Shown: piece after piece, positions 8,690 to 16,432 of the stretch
Layout of the letters: the number at the start of each line of letters is the position of its first letter
Position numbering within the stretch: the stretch's first letter is position 1
Origin: Oceanipulchritudo sp049975345
GTDB lineage: Bacteria > Verrucomicrobiota > Verrucomicrobiia > Opitutales > Oceanipulchritudinaceae
Assembly: GCA_049975345.1 (NCBI GenBank)
Contig: JBNGDP010000001.1
Coordinates: 62,001-126,000 of the forward strand
Direction: 5' to 3'
Length of the DNA stretch: 64,000 bases
Position numbers and translations under genes: made by a program
Notes under the pieces: generated by a model
Told to the model about the DNA's origin: nothing
The model's input: the letters and a program-made list of their open reading frames with translations, nothing else
Databases searched by the model: none

Positions 8690-9558
8690 TCATGAAAATG
8701 CCGAAAAAACCCGTCCTCCGGTTCAAGACCCTGATCCTCTCGGATGTGCACCTCGGCGCACCCGACTGCCAGGTGGACAAGGTCAACCACCTGCTCAAGT
8801 ACAGCGAATGCGATAGGCTGATCCTCAACGGCGACATCATCGACGGCTGGTCCCTCGGTCGCCGGGGGGGGTGGCAGCGGAAGCACACCCGCTTCATTCG
8901 CCTCGTGCTCAAGAAAATCGACAAGCGCAAGACGGAGGTCATCTACCTGCGGGGAAACCATGACGATATCCTCGACCGCTTCCTTCCGCTCCGCTTCGGC
9001 GGACTCAAGGTCGTCGACCGCTTCATCCATGAATCCGAACGCGGCCGCTACCTCGTCATCCATGGGGATGCCTTCGATGCGGTGACCCAGAACTCGAAAC
9101 TCCTCGCCATCCTCGGGGACATCGGCTACCAGAGCCTGCTCCGGATCAACCGCCTCTACAACCGCTATCGCAGCTGGCGGGGCAAGGAATACTTCTCCCT
9201 CTCCAAGGCCATCAAGGCCCGGACAAAGTCCGTCGTCAACTACATCAGCCGCTTTGAGGACCAGATCGAGAATTTCACCCGTAAACACAACTGCACGGGC
9301 TTTATCTGCGGACATATCCATACCCCGGAAGACAAGTTCATCGGCGACATCCACTACCTCAATTCGGGAGACTGGATCGAGTCCAACACCGCCCTTGTCG
9401 AACACATGGACGGGCGTTTCGAGATCCTCGGGTACGAGGAGTTCTGCCAGCGCCTGGAAAGCGTCCGTGCTCAGGCGAAGGAACGGCCGCAACCGCAACT
9501 CGACCGAGCGTTGGGGTTGCGGATCTCAAACCCCTTGCCGGTGAGTCCGTCATCGTAG
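8686..9558 (+). CDS. LpxH-like calcineurin-type metallophosphoesterase
   Basis: 290 residues with all five metallophosphoesterase motifs: LSDVHLG, NGDIIDGW, RGNHDD, VIHGDAFD and CGHIHTPED. The pattern fits the UDP-2,3-diacylglucosamine pyrophosphatase (LpxH/YbbF) group, which releases UMP to give lipid X in lipid A synthesis. The region after NHDD is longer than in E. coli LpxH, so a related substrate is possible. I chose the ATG at 8686, which overlaps the glycosyltransferase stop by 4 bases; an upstream reading-frame extension lies inside that gene. Its last 88 bases run opposite to the end of the ErpA-like gene. Confidence 0.8.
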   Translation: MIMKMPKKPVLRFKTLILSDVHLGAPDCQVDKVNHLLKYSECDRLILNGDIIDGWSLGRRGGWQRKHTRFIRLVLKKIDKRKTEVIYLRGNHDDILDRFLPLRFGGLKVVDRFIHESERGRYLVIHGDAFDAVTQNSKLLAILGDIGYQSLLRINRLYNRYRSWRGKEYFSLSKAIKARTKSVVNYISRFEDQIENFTRKHNCTGFICGHIHTPEDKFIGDIHYLNSGDWIESNTALVEHMDGRFEILGYEEFCQRLESVRAQAKERPQPQLDRALGLRISNPLPVSPSS

Positions 9559-9788
9559 TCGATCTCGGAGCCATCCAGCAACGCCTGGCTTTTCCTGTCC
9601 ACAAGGTAATCCAATCCATCCTGGCTGAACGGTTCATCCCCCTTGGAAGGCTCCGCGAACTCCATGGCGTATTCCATCCCGGAACACCCACCCGACTTGA
9701 TGGAAATCCGCAGCAGCTGGCCCGGGCCGGCCCGTTCCCGCGCCAGATCCCGCACTGCCTGAATGGCTCTTTGTGTAAGGGTAATCAT
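9471..9788 (-). CDS. HesB/IscA/ErpA-family iron-sulfur carrier
   Basis: 105 residues of an A-type carrier that accepts Fe-S clusters and passes them to target proteins. The three invariant cysteines are present: one in SGGCSGMEYAMEF and the pair in SSCGCGRSF at the C-terminus. The ATG at 9788 (MITLTQRA) matches the family start; a longer frame upstream is not conserved. IscA, SufA and ErpA cannot be told apart here. There are no isc or suf neighbours, which is commonest for ErpA-type members. The 3' end overlaps the convergent phosphoesterase gene by 88 bases. Confidence 0.9.
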   Translation of the reverse strand: MITLTQRAIQAVRDLARERAGPGQLLRISIKSGGCSGMEYAMEFAEPSKGDEPFSQDGLDYLVDRKSQALLDGSEIDYDDGLTGKGFEIRNPNARSSCGCGRSFA

Positions 9789-9920
9789 GCCATCCGCAGG
9801 GGTACGCGGATCCAGGAAAGTGTCAATCGCGGGCGTCGGTTTTTGGCCCTGAAGCAAAAATCGTGCTCATTTTGGAAACTACTCTTGCAACCGCCCCCCT
9901 TGATCGCTCAGAAGTGTGGC

Positions 9921-10925
9921 GTGCGCCCAGTAAAGATATTTTCCGGCCAGGTAATCTATGAGCTGCTCCGCCCGATCGCCCAGGGGGGGATGGGGTGTGT
10001 CTACGAGGCCCTCCAGGAGGGAACCGAAGGTTTCAAGAAGCGGGTCGCGATCAAGATCATCCGGCAGGAGTACTCGAGCCTGCCCCAGTTCCGGAAAAAT
10101 TTCATCGGGGAGGCCCGCCTGGTGGCCGACCTGATCCACGCCAACATCGTCCAGACCTACCATCTCGGCCATGCGAACCGGCAATACTACATGGTGATGG
10201 AGTACGTGCACGGGGTGAACCTGGAGCAGTTTGAGCTTCAGCACAGGGCCCTCAGGCAGGAAATCCCCTGCGAACTGGCGGCCTTTGTGATCTCACGCAT
10301 TACGCGGGCCCTCGCCTACGCGCACATCCATCGAAGCCCCGAGGGCAAGCCGCTCGGTATCGTCCACCGGGATGTCAGCCCGAAAAACATCATGCTTTCC
10401 TATGCCGGGGATGTGAAACTGACCGACTTCGGCATCGCGAAGGCCTTCAACCTCATGTACAGCAAGGAGGGGGAGATCATTGCCGGACGAAGCGATTACC
10501 TCTCCCCGGAACAGGCCCGGCTTGAGGTCACCGATCCACGCGCCGACCTGTTTTCCTGCGGCGTCGTCCTCGCGGAGATGATCCTCGGATACAATCCCTT
10601 CCTCGCTGATACCGCGGAGGGCTCCCGCGACAATATCTGCCGGATGGAACTGCCCGAATTCCTCGAAATGCGTCCCGATGCGGGCGGCCCCCTCGTGAAA
10701 ATCCTGCACCGCGCGCTGGAGCGGGACCGCGACAAGCGCTATCAACGGGCCGTCGACCTGATGGTGGACCTTGAAAGGGACCTGTATTCCAAGGGATACG
10801 GACCGACCAACGAAAAGCTGGCCTCCTACCTGCGAGGCCTTTACAAGAACGGGCAGGCATACGAGGACGACCTCTCCGAGCAACCGGTCAGCTTCGCCCT
10901 GAATCCCGATCACTCCAAAAAGTAG
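9921..10925 (+). CDS. Hanks-type serine/threonine protein kinase
   Basis: 334 residues forming little more than a eukaryotic-like kinase domain. Visible are the Gly-rich loop IAQGGMGCVYEA, the ATP-binding Lys in RVAIKII, the catalytic loop HRDVSPKNIML, the DFGIAKA metal site and an APE-like SDYLSPEQAR. There is no membrane segment and no PASTA or other sensor domain, so it should be cytoplasmic. The start is taken as GTG at 9921, because earlier in-frame codons would run into the divergent ErpA-like gene. It ends 14 bases before rpoN, so the two are probably cotranscribed. Confidence 0.88.
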   Translation: MRPVKIFSGQVIYELLRPIAQGGMGCVYEALQEGTEGFKKRVAIKIIRQEYSSLPQFRKNFIGEARLVADLIHANIVQTYHLGHANRQYYMVMEYVHGVNLEQFELQHRALRQEIPCELAAFVISRITRALAYAHIHRSPEGKPLGIVHRDVSPKNIMLSYAGDVKLTDFGIAKAFNLMYSKEGEIIAGRSDYLSPEQARLEVTDPRADLFSCGVVLAEMILGYNPFLADTAEGSRDNICRMELPEFLEMRPDAGGPLVKILHRALERDRDKRYQRAVDLMVDLERDLYSKGYGPTNEKLASYLRGLYKNGQAYEDDLSEQPVSFALNPDHSKK

Positions 10926-10939
10926 GTTAGGTCAGGGGC

Positions 10940-12451
10940 ATGCCCAGGCAGGGGTTCCAGCAGGTTCAGAAGCAGACCCAGGCAATGGTCCTGGCGCCGC
11001 AGCTCCGGCAGTCCCTGAAAATCCTGCAGGTGCCGGCCATGGAGCTCCGGACCGCCATCCTGGAGGAGCTCCAGGCCAACCCGACACTGGAAGAGCTCCC
11101 CTACGAGGAAATTTCCATCGAGGTGGACGGGAATATATCCACCCATTCAAAGGACGGGGAGGATTCGCCGGCAAGCGACGAACCGGACCACACGGACGAG
11201 AGCCCGCCCGAAGCGGCCAGCGAATCCGGTGAACGGCTGGATTTTTCGGATGAATACAAGGTCCTGGACCGCATGGGGGAAGACTGGCAGGGCTACCTCC
11301 ACGAGGAAGCCGGAGAGATTCCCTACACCACGGAGGATGCCCGCAAACGGCAGCATTTCTTTGACTCCCTGACCACCGATCCGTCCTTTCAGGAGGACCT
11401 GCTGGAGCAGGCCCGGCTCATCGAGGAGGATCCCAGGGTGGTGGAGGCCCTGGAGTATGTTCTCGGGAGTATGGATGACAACGGATTCCTGACTTCCTCG
11501 CCACAGGACCTCTCCCTGATGTCGCAACTGCCCCTGGCCAAGATCCAGAAGGCGGTCGAGCTGCTCCAGGGGCTCGATCCGCCGGGACTGGGCGCCCGCG
11601 ACACCCGGGAGTGCCTGCTTCTCCAACTCAAGCGACTGGGCAGGGAGGACAGCCTTGCGGCAAGGATTATCCGGAAGCAATGGAAGCAGCTTTTGCGGCG
11701 CCGGATACCGGAGATCGCCCGGGCCTTGCGGGCAAAGCCGGTGGAAGTGGAGGAAGCGATCAAGGAAATCGGGAACCTGGATCCGGCCCCCGCGCGGCGC
11801 TTTGCCGGGGACAACAACCAGGTCGTCGAGGCCGATGTGACCGTTGAAAAGGACGAGGAGGGGGAATGGCAGGTCATTCTCAACAACGAGTACATCCCGC
11901 GGCTGCGGATCAGCCCCGATTACAAGGAGATCCTCGCCAAGGGCCGCGTGCAGGGGAAGGACAGGGAGTACCTCCAGAACATGTTCCGCAGCGGGCGCTT
12001 TCTCATCAATGCGATCGAGCAGCGGCAACAGACGATCGAGCGGATCACGCGCAAGCTGCTGGAGTTCCAGTCCGGATTCTTTGAAAAGGGCCGGGCCCAG
12101 CTGCGGCCGTTGACGATGAACCAGGTGGCGGAAAGCGTGGGCGTGCACGAGACCACCGTGTCCCGTGCCATCGCCAACAAGTATATCCGCACCCCGCACG
12201 GCCTTTTTGAAATGAAGTTCTTCTTTACCCCCGGCTATCACGGGGCGGACGGACGGGAGGTGTCCAACAAGTCGATCAAGGACCGCATCGCCCGGATCAT
12301 TGAGAACGAGTCGCCGCGCAAACCGCTCAGCGACCAGAAGATTGTCGGAATTCTCCAGTCTGAGGGAATCACCATTGCCCGCCGCACGGTGGCGAAATAC
12401 CGGGAAGAGCTGGGCATTCTTCCCACCAACCTGAGGCGCCAGTATGGCTGA
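10940..12451 (+). CDS. rpoN: RNA polymerase sigma-54 factor
   Basis: 503 residues. Region I (LAPQLRQSLKILQVPAMEL), an acidic region II and the core-binding and helix-turn-helix region (SVGVHETTVSRAIANKYI) are all visible. The C-terminal RpoN box ARRTVAKYRE, which reads the -24 promoter element, is intact. Sigma-54 needs an AAA+ activator; an NtrC-type activator lies at 16411-17862. The gene follows a Ser/Thr kinase by 14 bases and overlaps the next gene by 8. Confidence 0.97.
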   Translation: MPRQGFQQVQKQTQAMVLAPQLRQSLKILQVPAMELRTAILEELQANPTLEELPYEEISIEVDGNISTHSKDGEDSPASDEPDHTDESPPEAASESGERLDFSDEYKVLDRMGEDWQGYLHEEAGEIPYTTEDARKRQHFFDSLTTDPSFQEDLLEQARLIEEDPRVVEALEYVLGSMDDNGFLTSSPQDLSLMSQLPLAKIQKAVELLQGLDPPGLGARDTRECLLLQLKRLGREDSLAARIIRKQWKQLLRRRIPEIARALRAKPVEVEEAIKEIGNLDPAPARRFAGDNNQVVEADVTVEKDEEGEWQVILNNEYIPRLRISPDYKEILAKGRVQGKDREYLQNMFRSGRFLINAIEQRQQTIERITRKLLEFQSGFFEKGRAQLRPLTMNQVAESVGVHETTVSRAIANKYIRTPHGLFEMKFFFTPGYHGADGREVSNKSIKDRIARIIENESPRKPLSDQKIVGILQSEGITIARRTVAKYREELGILPTNLRRQYG

Positions 12452-13100
12452 TAGCATCGGCAACGGGAACTGGCTCCTGATCGATGCGGCCGGGCCGCTT
12501 TCCGTGTTTGGACTGGTCGGCAAGGACGGGTGGCGGGATTGCATGACCCGAAAGGGCGATTTGATCGAGAATCTCCAACCGGTGCTGGAGGAGCTCCTGG
12601 CGCGCAACGGTACGGAACTGGCGGACCTGGACGGTTGCCTGTACGCGACAGGGCCCGGTTCCACCCTTGGATTGCGCCTCTCGGCGATGTTCCTGCGAAC
12701 GCTGATGGCCCTCCCCCCCCTGGAACACTGGAAATGCCTCCAGTATCATAACCTGTCGCTTGCTCTTGCCGGAGGGTGCCGGGCACAGGCCGGGGTGGCC
12801 CCGTGGCGGCGTGACCGGGTCCACCTCACTTCCATCGAACCGGGCCCCCCGCTCTCCTTTACCCAAGGGAACCTGTCCCCGAAGGAGGCCGCCGAACGGG
12901 CCTTGCCCGGATTCCTCCTGGGCCGGAGACCGGCCACCGCCGGACCCGGTATCGACTGGCAACCCTACCCGCATGAACACATACCCGAACGGCTTCTGCA
13001 GTTCCCCGAATTGCTGCAAAAGGCGCCGGGCCCCACCCCATACACCGCGGAGGATCCGGAATTTGCCCGCTGGACTCCCCGGCGGCATGCCGCCAAATGA
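12444..13100 (+). CDS. TsaB-like protein (tRNA t6A synthesis partner)
   Basis: 218 residues. The start (WLLIDAAGPLSVFGLV) and ATGPGSTLGLRLSAMFLRTL resemble TsaB (LAIDTSTEA... and GPGSFTGLRIG), the inactive ASKHA-fold partner of TsaD in making threonylcarbamoyl-adenosine at A37 of tRNAs. Similarity fades after about residue 110, so this is a divergent member and the role is inferred. It overlaps rpoN by 8 bases and alr by 4 (ATGA). In several bacteria tsaB and alr lie close together, which supports the call. Confidence 0.6.
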   Translation: MADSIGNGNWLLIDAAGPLSVFGLVGKDGWRDCMTRKGDLIENLQPVLEELLARNGTELADLDGCLYATGPGSTLGLRLSAMFLRTLMALPPLEHWKCLQYHNLSLALAGGCRAQAGVAPWRRDRVHLTSIEPGPPLSFTQGNLSPKEAAERALPGFLLGRRPATAGPGIDWQPYPHEHIPERLLQFPELLQKAPGPTPYTAEDPEFARWTPRRHAAK

Positions 13101-14245
13101 GCCGCTCCCCGGACAAGCTGCGCTCCTGGGCCACCATCAATCTGGGTGCGCTTGAGCGAAACCTGAAGTCGATCCGCACGGCCCTGCCCGCATACCTGCG
13201 CTACATTTCCGTGGTCAAGGCCAACGCCTACGGCCACGGCCTTGCGCCGGTGGTGACACGCCTCATGCGCTCGGAGGCCGATGCCTTCGCCGTGGCCAAC
13301 CTCGAGGAGGCCGCCCGCCTCCAGGAAATCGGCACCGGGTGGCCCGTCCTTGTCCTCAGCGTGCTGCTACCCAGTGAATACGCGGAGGCCGCCCGGATGG
13401 GGGTGATGCCGGTGGTCTCTTCCATCGATGAAATCCGCGGTTTCGGGGAGGCCGCCGCCGCCGCGGGCCGCCGCCTTGGCATTCACCTGAAAGTGGATAC
13501 CGGCATGGGCCGCCTCGGCGTCTGGCACTCCGAGGCGAACGGCCTGCTGGAGGAAATCGGGAATTGGCCGGCCCTGCGACTGGAGGGCATCTGCACCCAC
13601 TTCTCCTCCGCCGATTCCGATCCGGAATTCACGCAGCTGCAGCGTCGCCGATTCCTCCGCTGCCTGGAAAAAATCCCGCAAGGGCGGCAAGGCAGCCTGC
13701 TCATCCATGCCGACAACAGCGCCGGAATCGAGTCGTTCCCGGCCGGAGGTCCCTTTAACGCGGCCCGGGTCGGCCTGCTCCAGTTCGGGGTCCGTCCCAA
13801 GCCGGGTTCCCTGCTGGAACAGACGCTGACCGAGCCCGTGCTTTCCTTTCACACGCGGGTCGGCCTCCTCAAGAACCTTCCCGCGGGAACCCCTGTTTCG
13901 TATGGGCAGACCCACCGCCTGCGGCGCGCCTCCCGGATCGCAATCCTGACGGCCGGGTATGCGGACGGTCTTTCCACCGCCCTGAGCAACCGGGGGAAGG
14001 TCATCCTGCAGGATTCCCTGTGCCCCATTGTCGGGCGCGTCACCATGGACCAGACCCTGGTTGATGTGACCGACCTGCCGGTTCCCGCGCAAGTCGGCGA
14101 CGTGGCCACCTTCATCGGCAATTCCGCGACAGCGGCCATCTCCGCTTCCCGCTTCGCCGAATGGTCCGGCCAGATTGAATGGGAGGTTTTCTGTTCCCTC
14201 TCCGCGCGGACCCAGCGGATCTACCGCACCGACAGCGCGGTTTGA
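13097..14245 (+). CDS. alr: Alanine racemase
   Basis: PLP enzyme making D-alanine for peptidoglycan; cytoplasmic. The PLP lysine lies in SVVKANAYGHG near residue 40. HLKVDTGMGRLG, ICTHFSSAD and the C-terminal ILTAGYADGLS and VGRVTMDQTLVDVTDLP blocks match the family; the Tyr of GYADG is the second catalytic base. 382 residues is normal length. It overlaps the TsaB-like gene by 4 bases, so it is the distal gene of a kinase-rpoN-tsaB-alr run. Confidence 0.95.
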   Translation: MSRSPDKLRSWATINLGALERNLKSIRTALPAYLRYISVVKANAYGHGLAPVVTRLMRSEADAFAVANLEEAARLQEIGTGWPVLVLSVLLPSEYAEAARMGVMPVVSSIDEIRGFGEAAAAAGRRLGIHLKVDTGMGRLGVWHSEANGLLEEIGNWPALRLEGICTHFSSADSDPEFTQLQRRRFLRCLEKIPQGRQGSLLIHADNSAGIESFPAGGPFNAARVGLLQFGVRPKPGSLLEQTLTEPVLSFHTRVGLLKNLPAGTPVSYGQTHRLRRASRIAILTAGYADGLSTALSNRGKVILQDSLCPIVGRVTMDQTLVDVTDLPVPAQVGDVATFIGNSATAAISASRFAEWSGQIEWEVFCSLSARTQRIYRTDSAV

Positions 14246-14300
14246 AAGGAATTCCGGAAAAGGGATTGCCTCCGCAGGACTCGGGCTTTCCCATTCCGGA

Positions 14301-14756
14301 ATGCCGAAAGTCGATCTGGACCTCGTCAAACATATCCTTACCCGGAACGAAATCGATATCCGGCGGGTAAACGCCATCATCGAGGATCTCGAGCAGGAGT
14401 TGAAAATCCAGAAGGAGGAGAATCCGCCCGCCCCGCGTGTGCCGAAACAGTTCGCCATCCTGGTTTCCGACCCGGAGGGTGTCCTGCCGAAGGCGGACCT
14501 CACCGGCTGGGTCCTCCAGATGCCCGAGGAAGATTCGCCGATGATCCTCGAAGGCCAGGTCCACAAGGCGGCCTACGATTTCAACCAGACCCCGAAAGGC
14601 CGCCGGATGCCGGTGCAAAGCATCGGGGAAGCCTGTGAGTCCGTCCCCGCCCGCATTTTCAAGGAACACCAGGTCTGGGTGAAAACAAAGGAGCCTGTCC
14701 TCGTCCTGCGCACCAACAACCAGATCCCCATGGAACCCGTCGACTCAGGTATCTGA
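14301..14756 (+). CDS. Conserved-looking protein of unknown function
   Basis: 151 residues from the ATG at 14301. I do not recognise a family. The N-terminal 35 residues are predicted helical and charged (LVKHILTRNEIDIRRVNAII), like a coiled coil. A beta-rich middle follows with paired phrases such as QFAILVSDPEG and LTGWVLQMPEED. No signal peptide or membrane segment is present. Codon use (mostly C or G in third position) matches neighbours, so it looks like a real gene. It lies 55 bases after alr and overlaps the convergent flavoprotein by 12 bases. Confidence 0.6.
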   Translation: MPKVDLDLVKHILTRNEIDIRRVNAIIEDLEQELKIQKEENPPAPRVPKQFAILVSDPEGVLPKADLTGWVLQMPEEDSPMILEGQVHKAAYDFNQTPKGRRMPVQSIGEACESVPARIFKEHQVWVKTKEPVLVLRTNNQIPMEPVDSGI

Positions 14757-15989
14757 GGGTCTTTTCCACCGCAGGACCATGGCGCTGCCGGCGAGATAGC
14801 CGGTGGCCCAGGCCATGTTGAGATGGGGTCCTCCCGGTAATCCGAGGATGTCGAGGATCTCCCCGGCATGGAAAATTCCCGGTGTGGCGAGCGACTCTCC
14901 GGTTTCCCGGTTGACGCCCTCTGTGCGCACCCCGCCGGCCCAGGCGCGCTCGCCGGCGGGCAAGCCCATTCCGGCAATGGTCAACGGGTCCCCCTTCAGG
15001 CGCTGGACGAGAGCCTGCAGCTTTTTTGCCTTCAGCCGCGGCCACGCAAGATCGGCATCCACGCGGGCGGATTCCAGGAAATAATCCCACTGCCGCTGGT
15101 TGAAATGAAAAAGTGGATCCTCCCCGACGGGACGGCGGGAGCCGCGCCGGGTTCGTGAATCCAATTCGGAGCGGACCGCCGCCACGCTGAACTCCGGCAG
15201 CCAGTCCACTTCCAGCCGGAACCGGTACCGCATCTGGAGCCAGGTCTCGCAAAGCCGGGCGCTGAGGGCGGAGACCGCATCCCCCTCCAGTCCGCGGGCG
15301 GACACCTGAAGCAGGCCGGTGGCGGTCTCCCCCGTCTTGACACATCGGATCCCCGCTTCGCGGGCCATGGGGCCCAGCCGCTCCCCCGTCTTCGGGGAAG
15401 CAAGCCGCAACCGGGCATACCCGGCAAAGGGGGCTTCGACTTCAACCCCCCATTCACGGGCCAGTTTCATTCCGTGGTTGCGTTCCCCGCCGGTTGCCAG
15501 GAGCAGGCAGGAGGCTTCGAGGGCTTCCCCCGCCCGACTCCACACCCGGAACCCCCCACCCGGCCGGGCGGAAACCGCTTCAACGGCATATCCGAGCCGG
15601 ACCTGGACACCGGCTTCCTCCAGCAACCGGACAAGGGTGGCACGTGTTTCTTTTCCCCCGCTCGCCCGGAAGGTTCCGTTGTTCTCCAACTCGAGACATA
15701 AGCCGGCGGAGGCCAGCCAGGCGAGGCACTCGCTCCCGGGCCATTGCCGCAGAATCCCGGACATCATGCCCGCGCCGCGCACGTAGGCCGGTTCGCCGCC
15801 TTCACCGCTCTCCTGGACGGATCCCAGAACAACGGCCTGCTTGCCCATCCGGTCAAGCCAGGCCGCCAGACGGTCCTCCTTCTCCACAAGGAGGATTTCA
15901 GCCGCGGGATCCTGCCGGGCGGCCCAGAAGGCGGCCGTCACGCCGGCCAACCCGCCGCCAATGACAAGGCATTTTTGTGAATCAGGCAT
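14745..15989 (-). CDS. HI0933/BaiN-like FAD-dependent oxidoreductase
   Basis: 414 residues. An N-terminal FAD Rossmann motif CLVIGGGLAGVTAAFWAA is followed by the HI0933-family pattern: GMMSGILRQWPGSECLAWLASAGL, FRASGGKETRATLVRLLEEAGV, and a C-terminal AGGVRTEGVNRETGES...GIFHAGEILDILGLPGG that closes the FAD site. Family members are annotated as aminoacetone oxidases or flavoproteins of unknown substrate; the reaction here is unknown. The central insertion of about 150 residues has no recognised catalytic motif. It ends 12 bases inside the convergent small gene at 14301. Confidence 0.85.
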   Translation of the reverse strand: MPDSQKCLVIGGGLAGVTAAFWAARQDPAAEILLVEKEDRLAAWLDRMGKQAVVLGSVQESGEGGEPAYVRGAGMMSGILRQWPGSECLAWLASAGLCLELENNGTFRASGGKETRATLVRLLEEAGVQVRLGYAVEAVSARPGGGFRVWSRAGEALEASCLLLATGGERNHGMKLAREWGVEVEAPFAGYARLRLASPKTGERLGPMAREAGIRCVKTGETATGLLQVSARGLEGDAVSALSARLCETWLQMRYRFRLEVDWLPEFSVAAVRSELDSRTRRGSRRPVGEDPLFHFNQRQWDYFLESARVDADLAWPRLKAKKLQALVQRLKGDPLTIAGMGLPAGERAWAGGVRTEGVNRETGESLATPGIFHAGEILDILGLPGGPHLNMAWATGYLAGSAMVLRWKRPSDT

Positions 15990-16033
15990 TTACAATGAAA
16001 CATTTCTGACTATCTCTACTTCTCTCTGTCACA

Positions 16034-16432
16034 ATGCAACCTGTCACGTTCAAAGAAGCTGTCTGCAGGCTCTATCATTTGAAGGATGCCCATTATCAGG
16101 TTTTTGTCCTGCGAAGGTCCCTCTTCAAGCGCGTTCGCCTGGTCCGTCCGCTGGTGCAATTCTTCCACCCGGATTTTCTTTTCAATGAATTGCGGTTGAT
16201 CGAGAAAATCGCCAGGGCCCACAATCTGCGCGAAGTGCAGGAGGAGGTCGATTTTTACCAGCACAAGTATGTGGTGAACTTCTTCCTGAAGGACGCCCTG
16301 CGCTTCCGGCTCTCGGGAATGCGGCTGATGAGCCTCGCCAACAAGGCCTTCCAGCATGCCGCCAACAAACAGCCGGAGGTTGCTAAACCCGGCCCGATCC
16401 GGATCAGCAATCAGAAGCCGGTCAGCCCGTAG
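16034..16432 (+). CDS. Small basic protein of unknown function
   Basis: 132 residues, no family recognised. It is Arg/Lys/Phe-rich and predicted mostly helical (VLRRSLFKRVRLVRPLVQFFHP, LIEKIARAHNLREVQEEVDFYQHKY), without signal peptide or membrane segment. Such a basic helical protein could bind nucleic acid, but nothing shows this. The last 22 bases overlap the 3' end of the convergent NtrC-type regulator. The ATG at 16034 is close to the divergent flavoprotein start (15989), so the two may share a promoter region. Confidence 0.5.
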   Translation: MQPVTFKEAVCRLYHLKDAHYQVFVLRRSLFKRVRLVRPLVQFFHPDFLFNELRLIEKIARAHNLREVQEEVDFYQHKYVVNFFLKDALRFRLSGMRLMSLANKAFQHAANKQPEVAKPGPIRISNQKPVSP

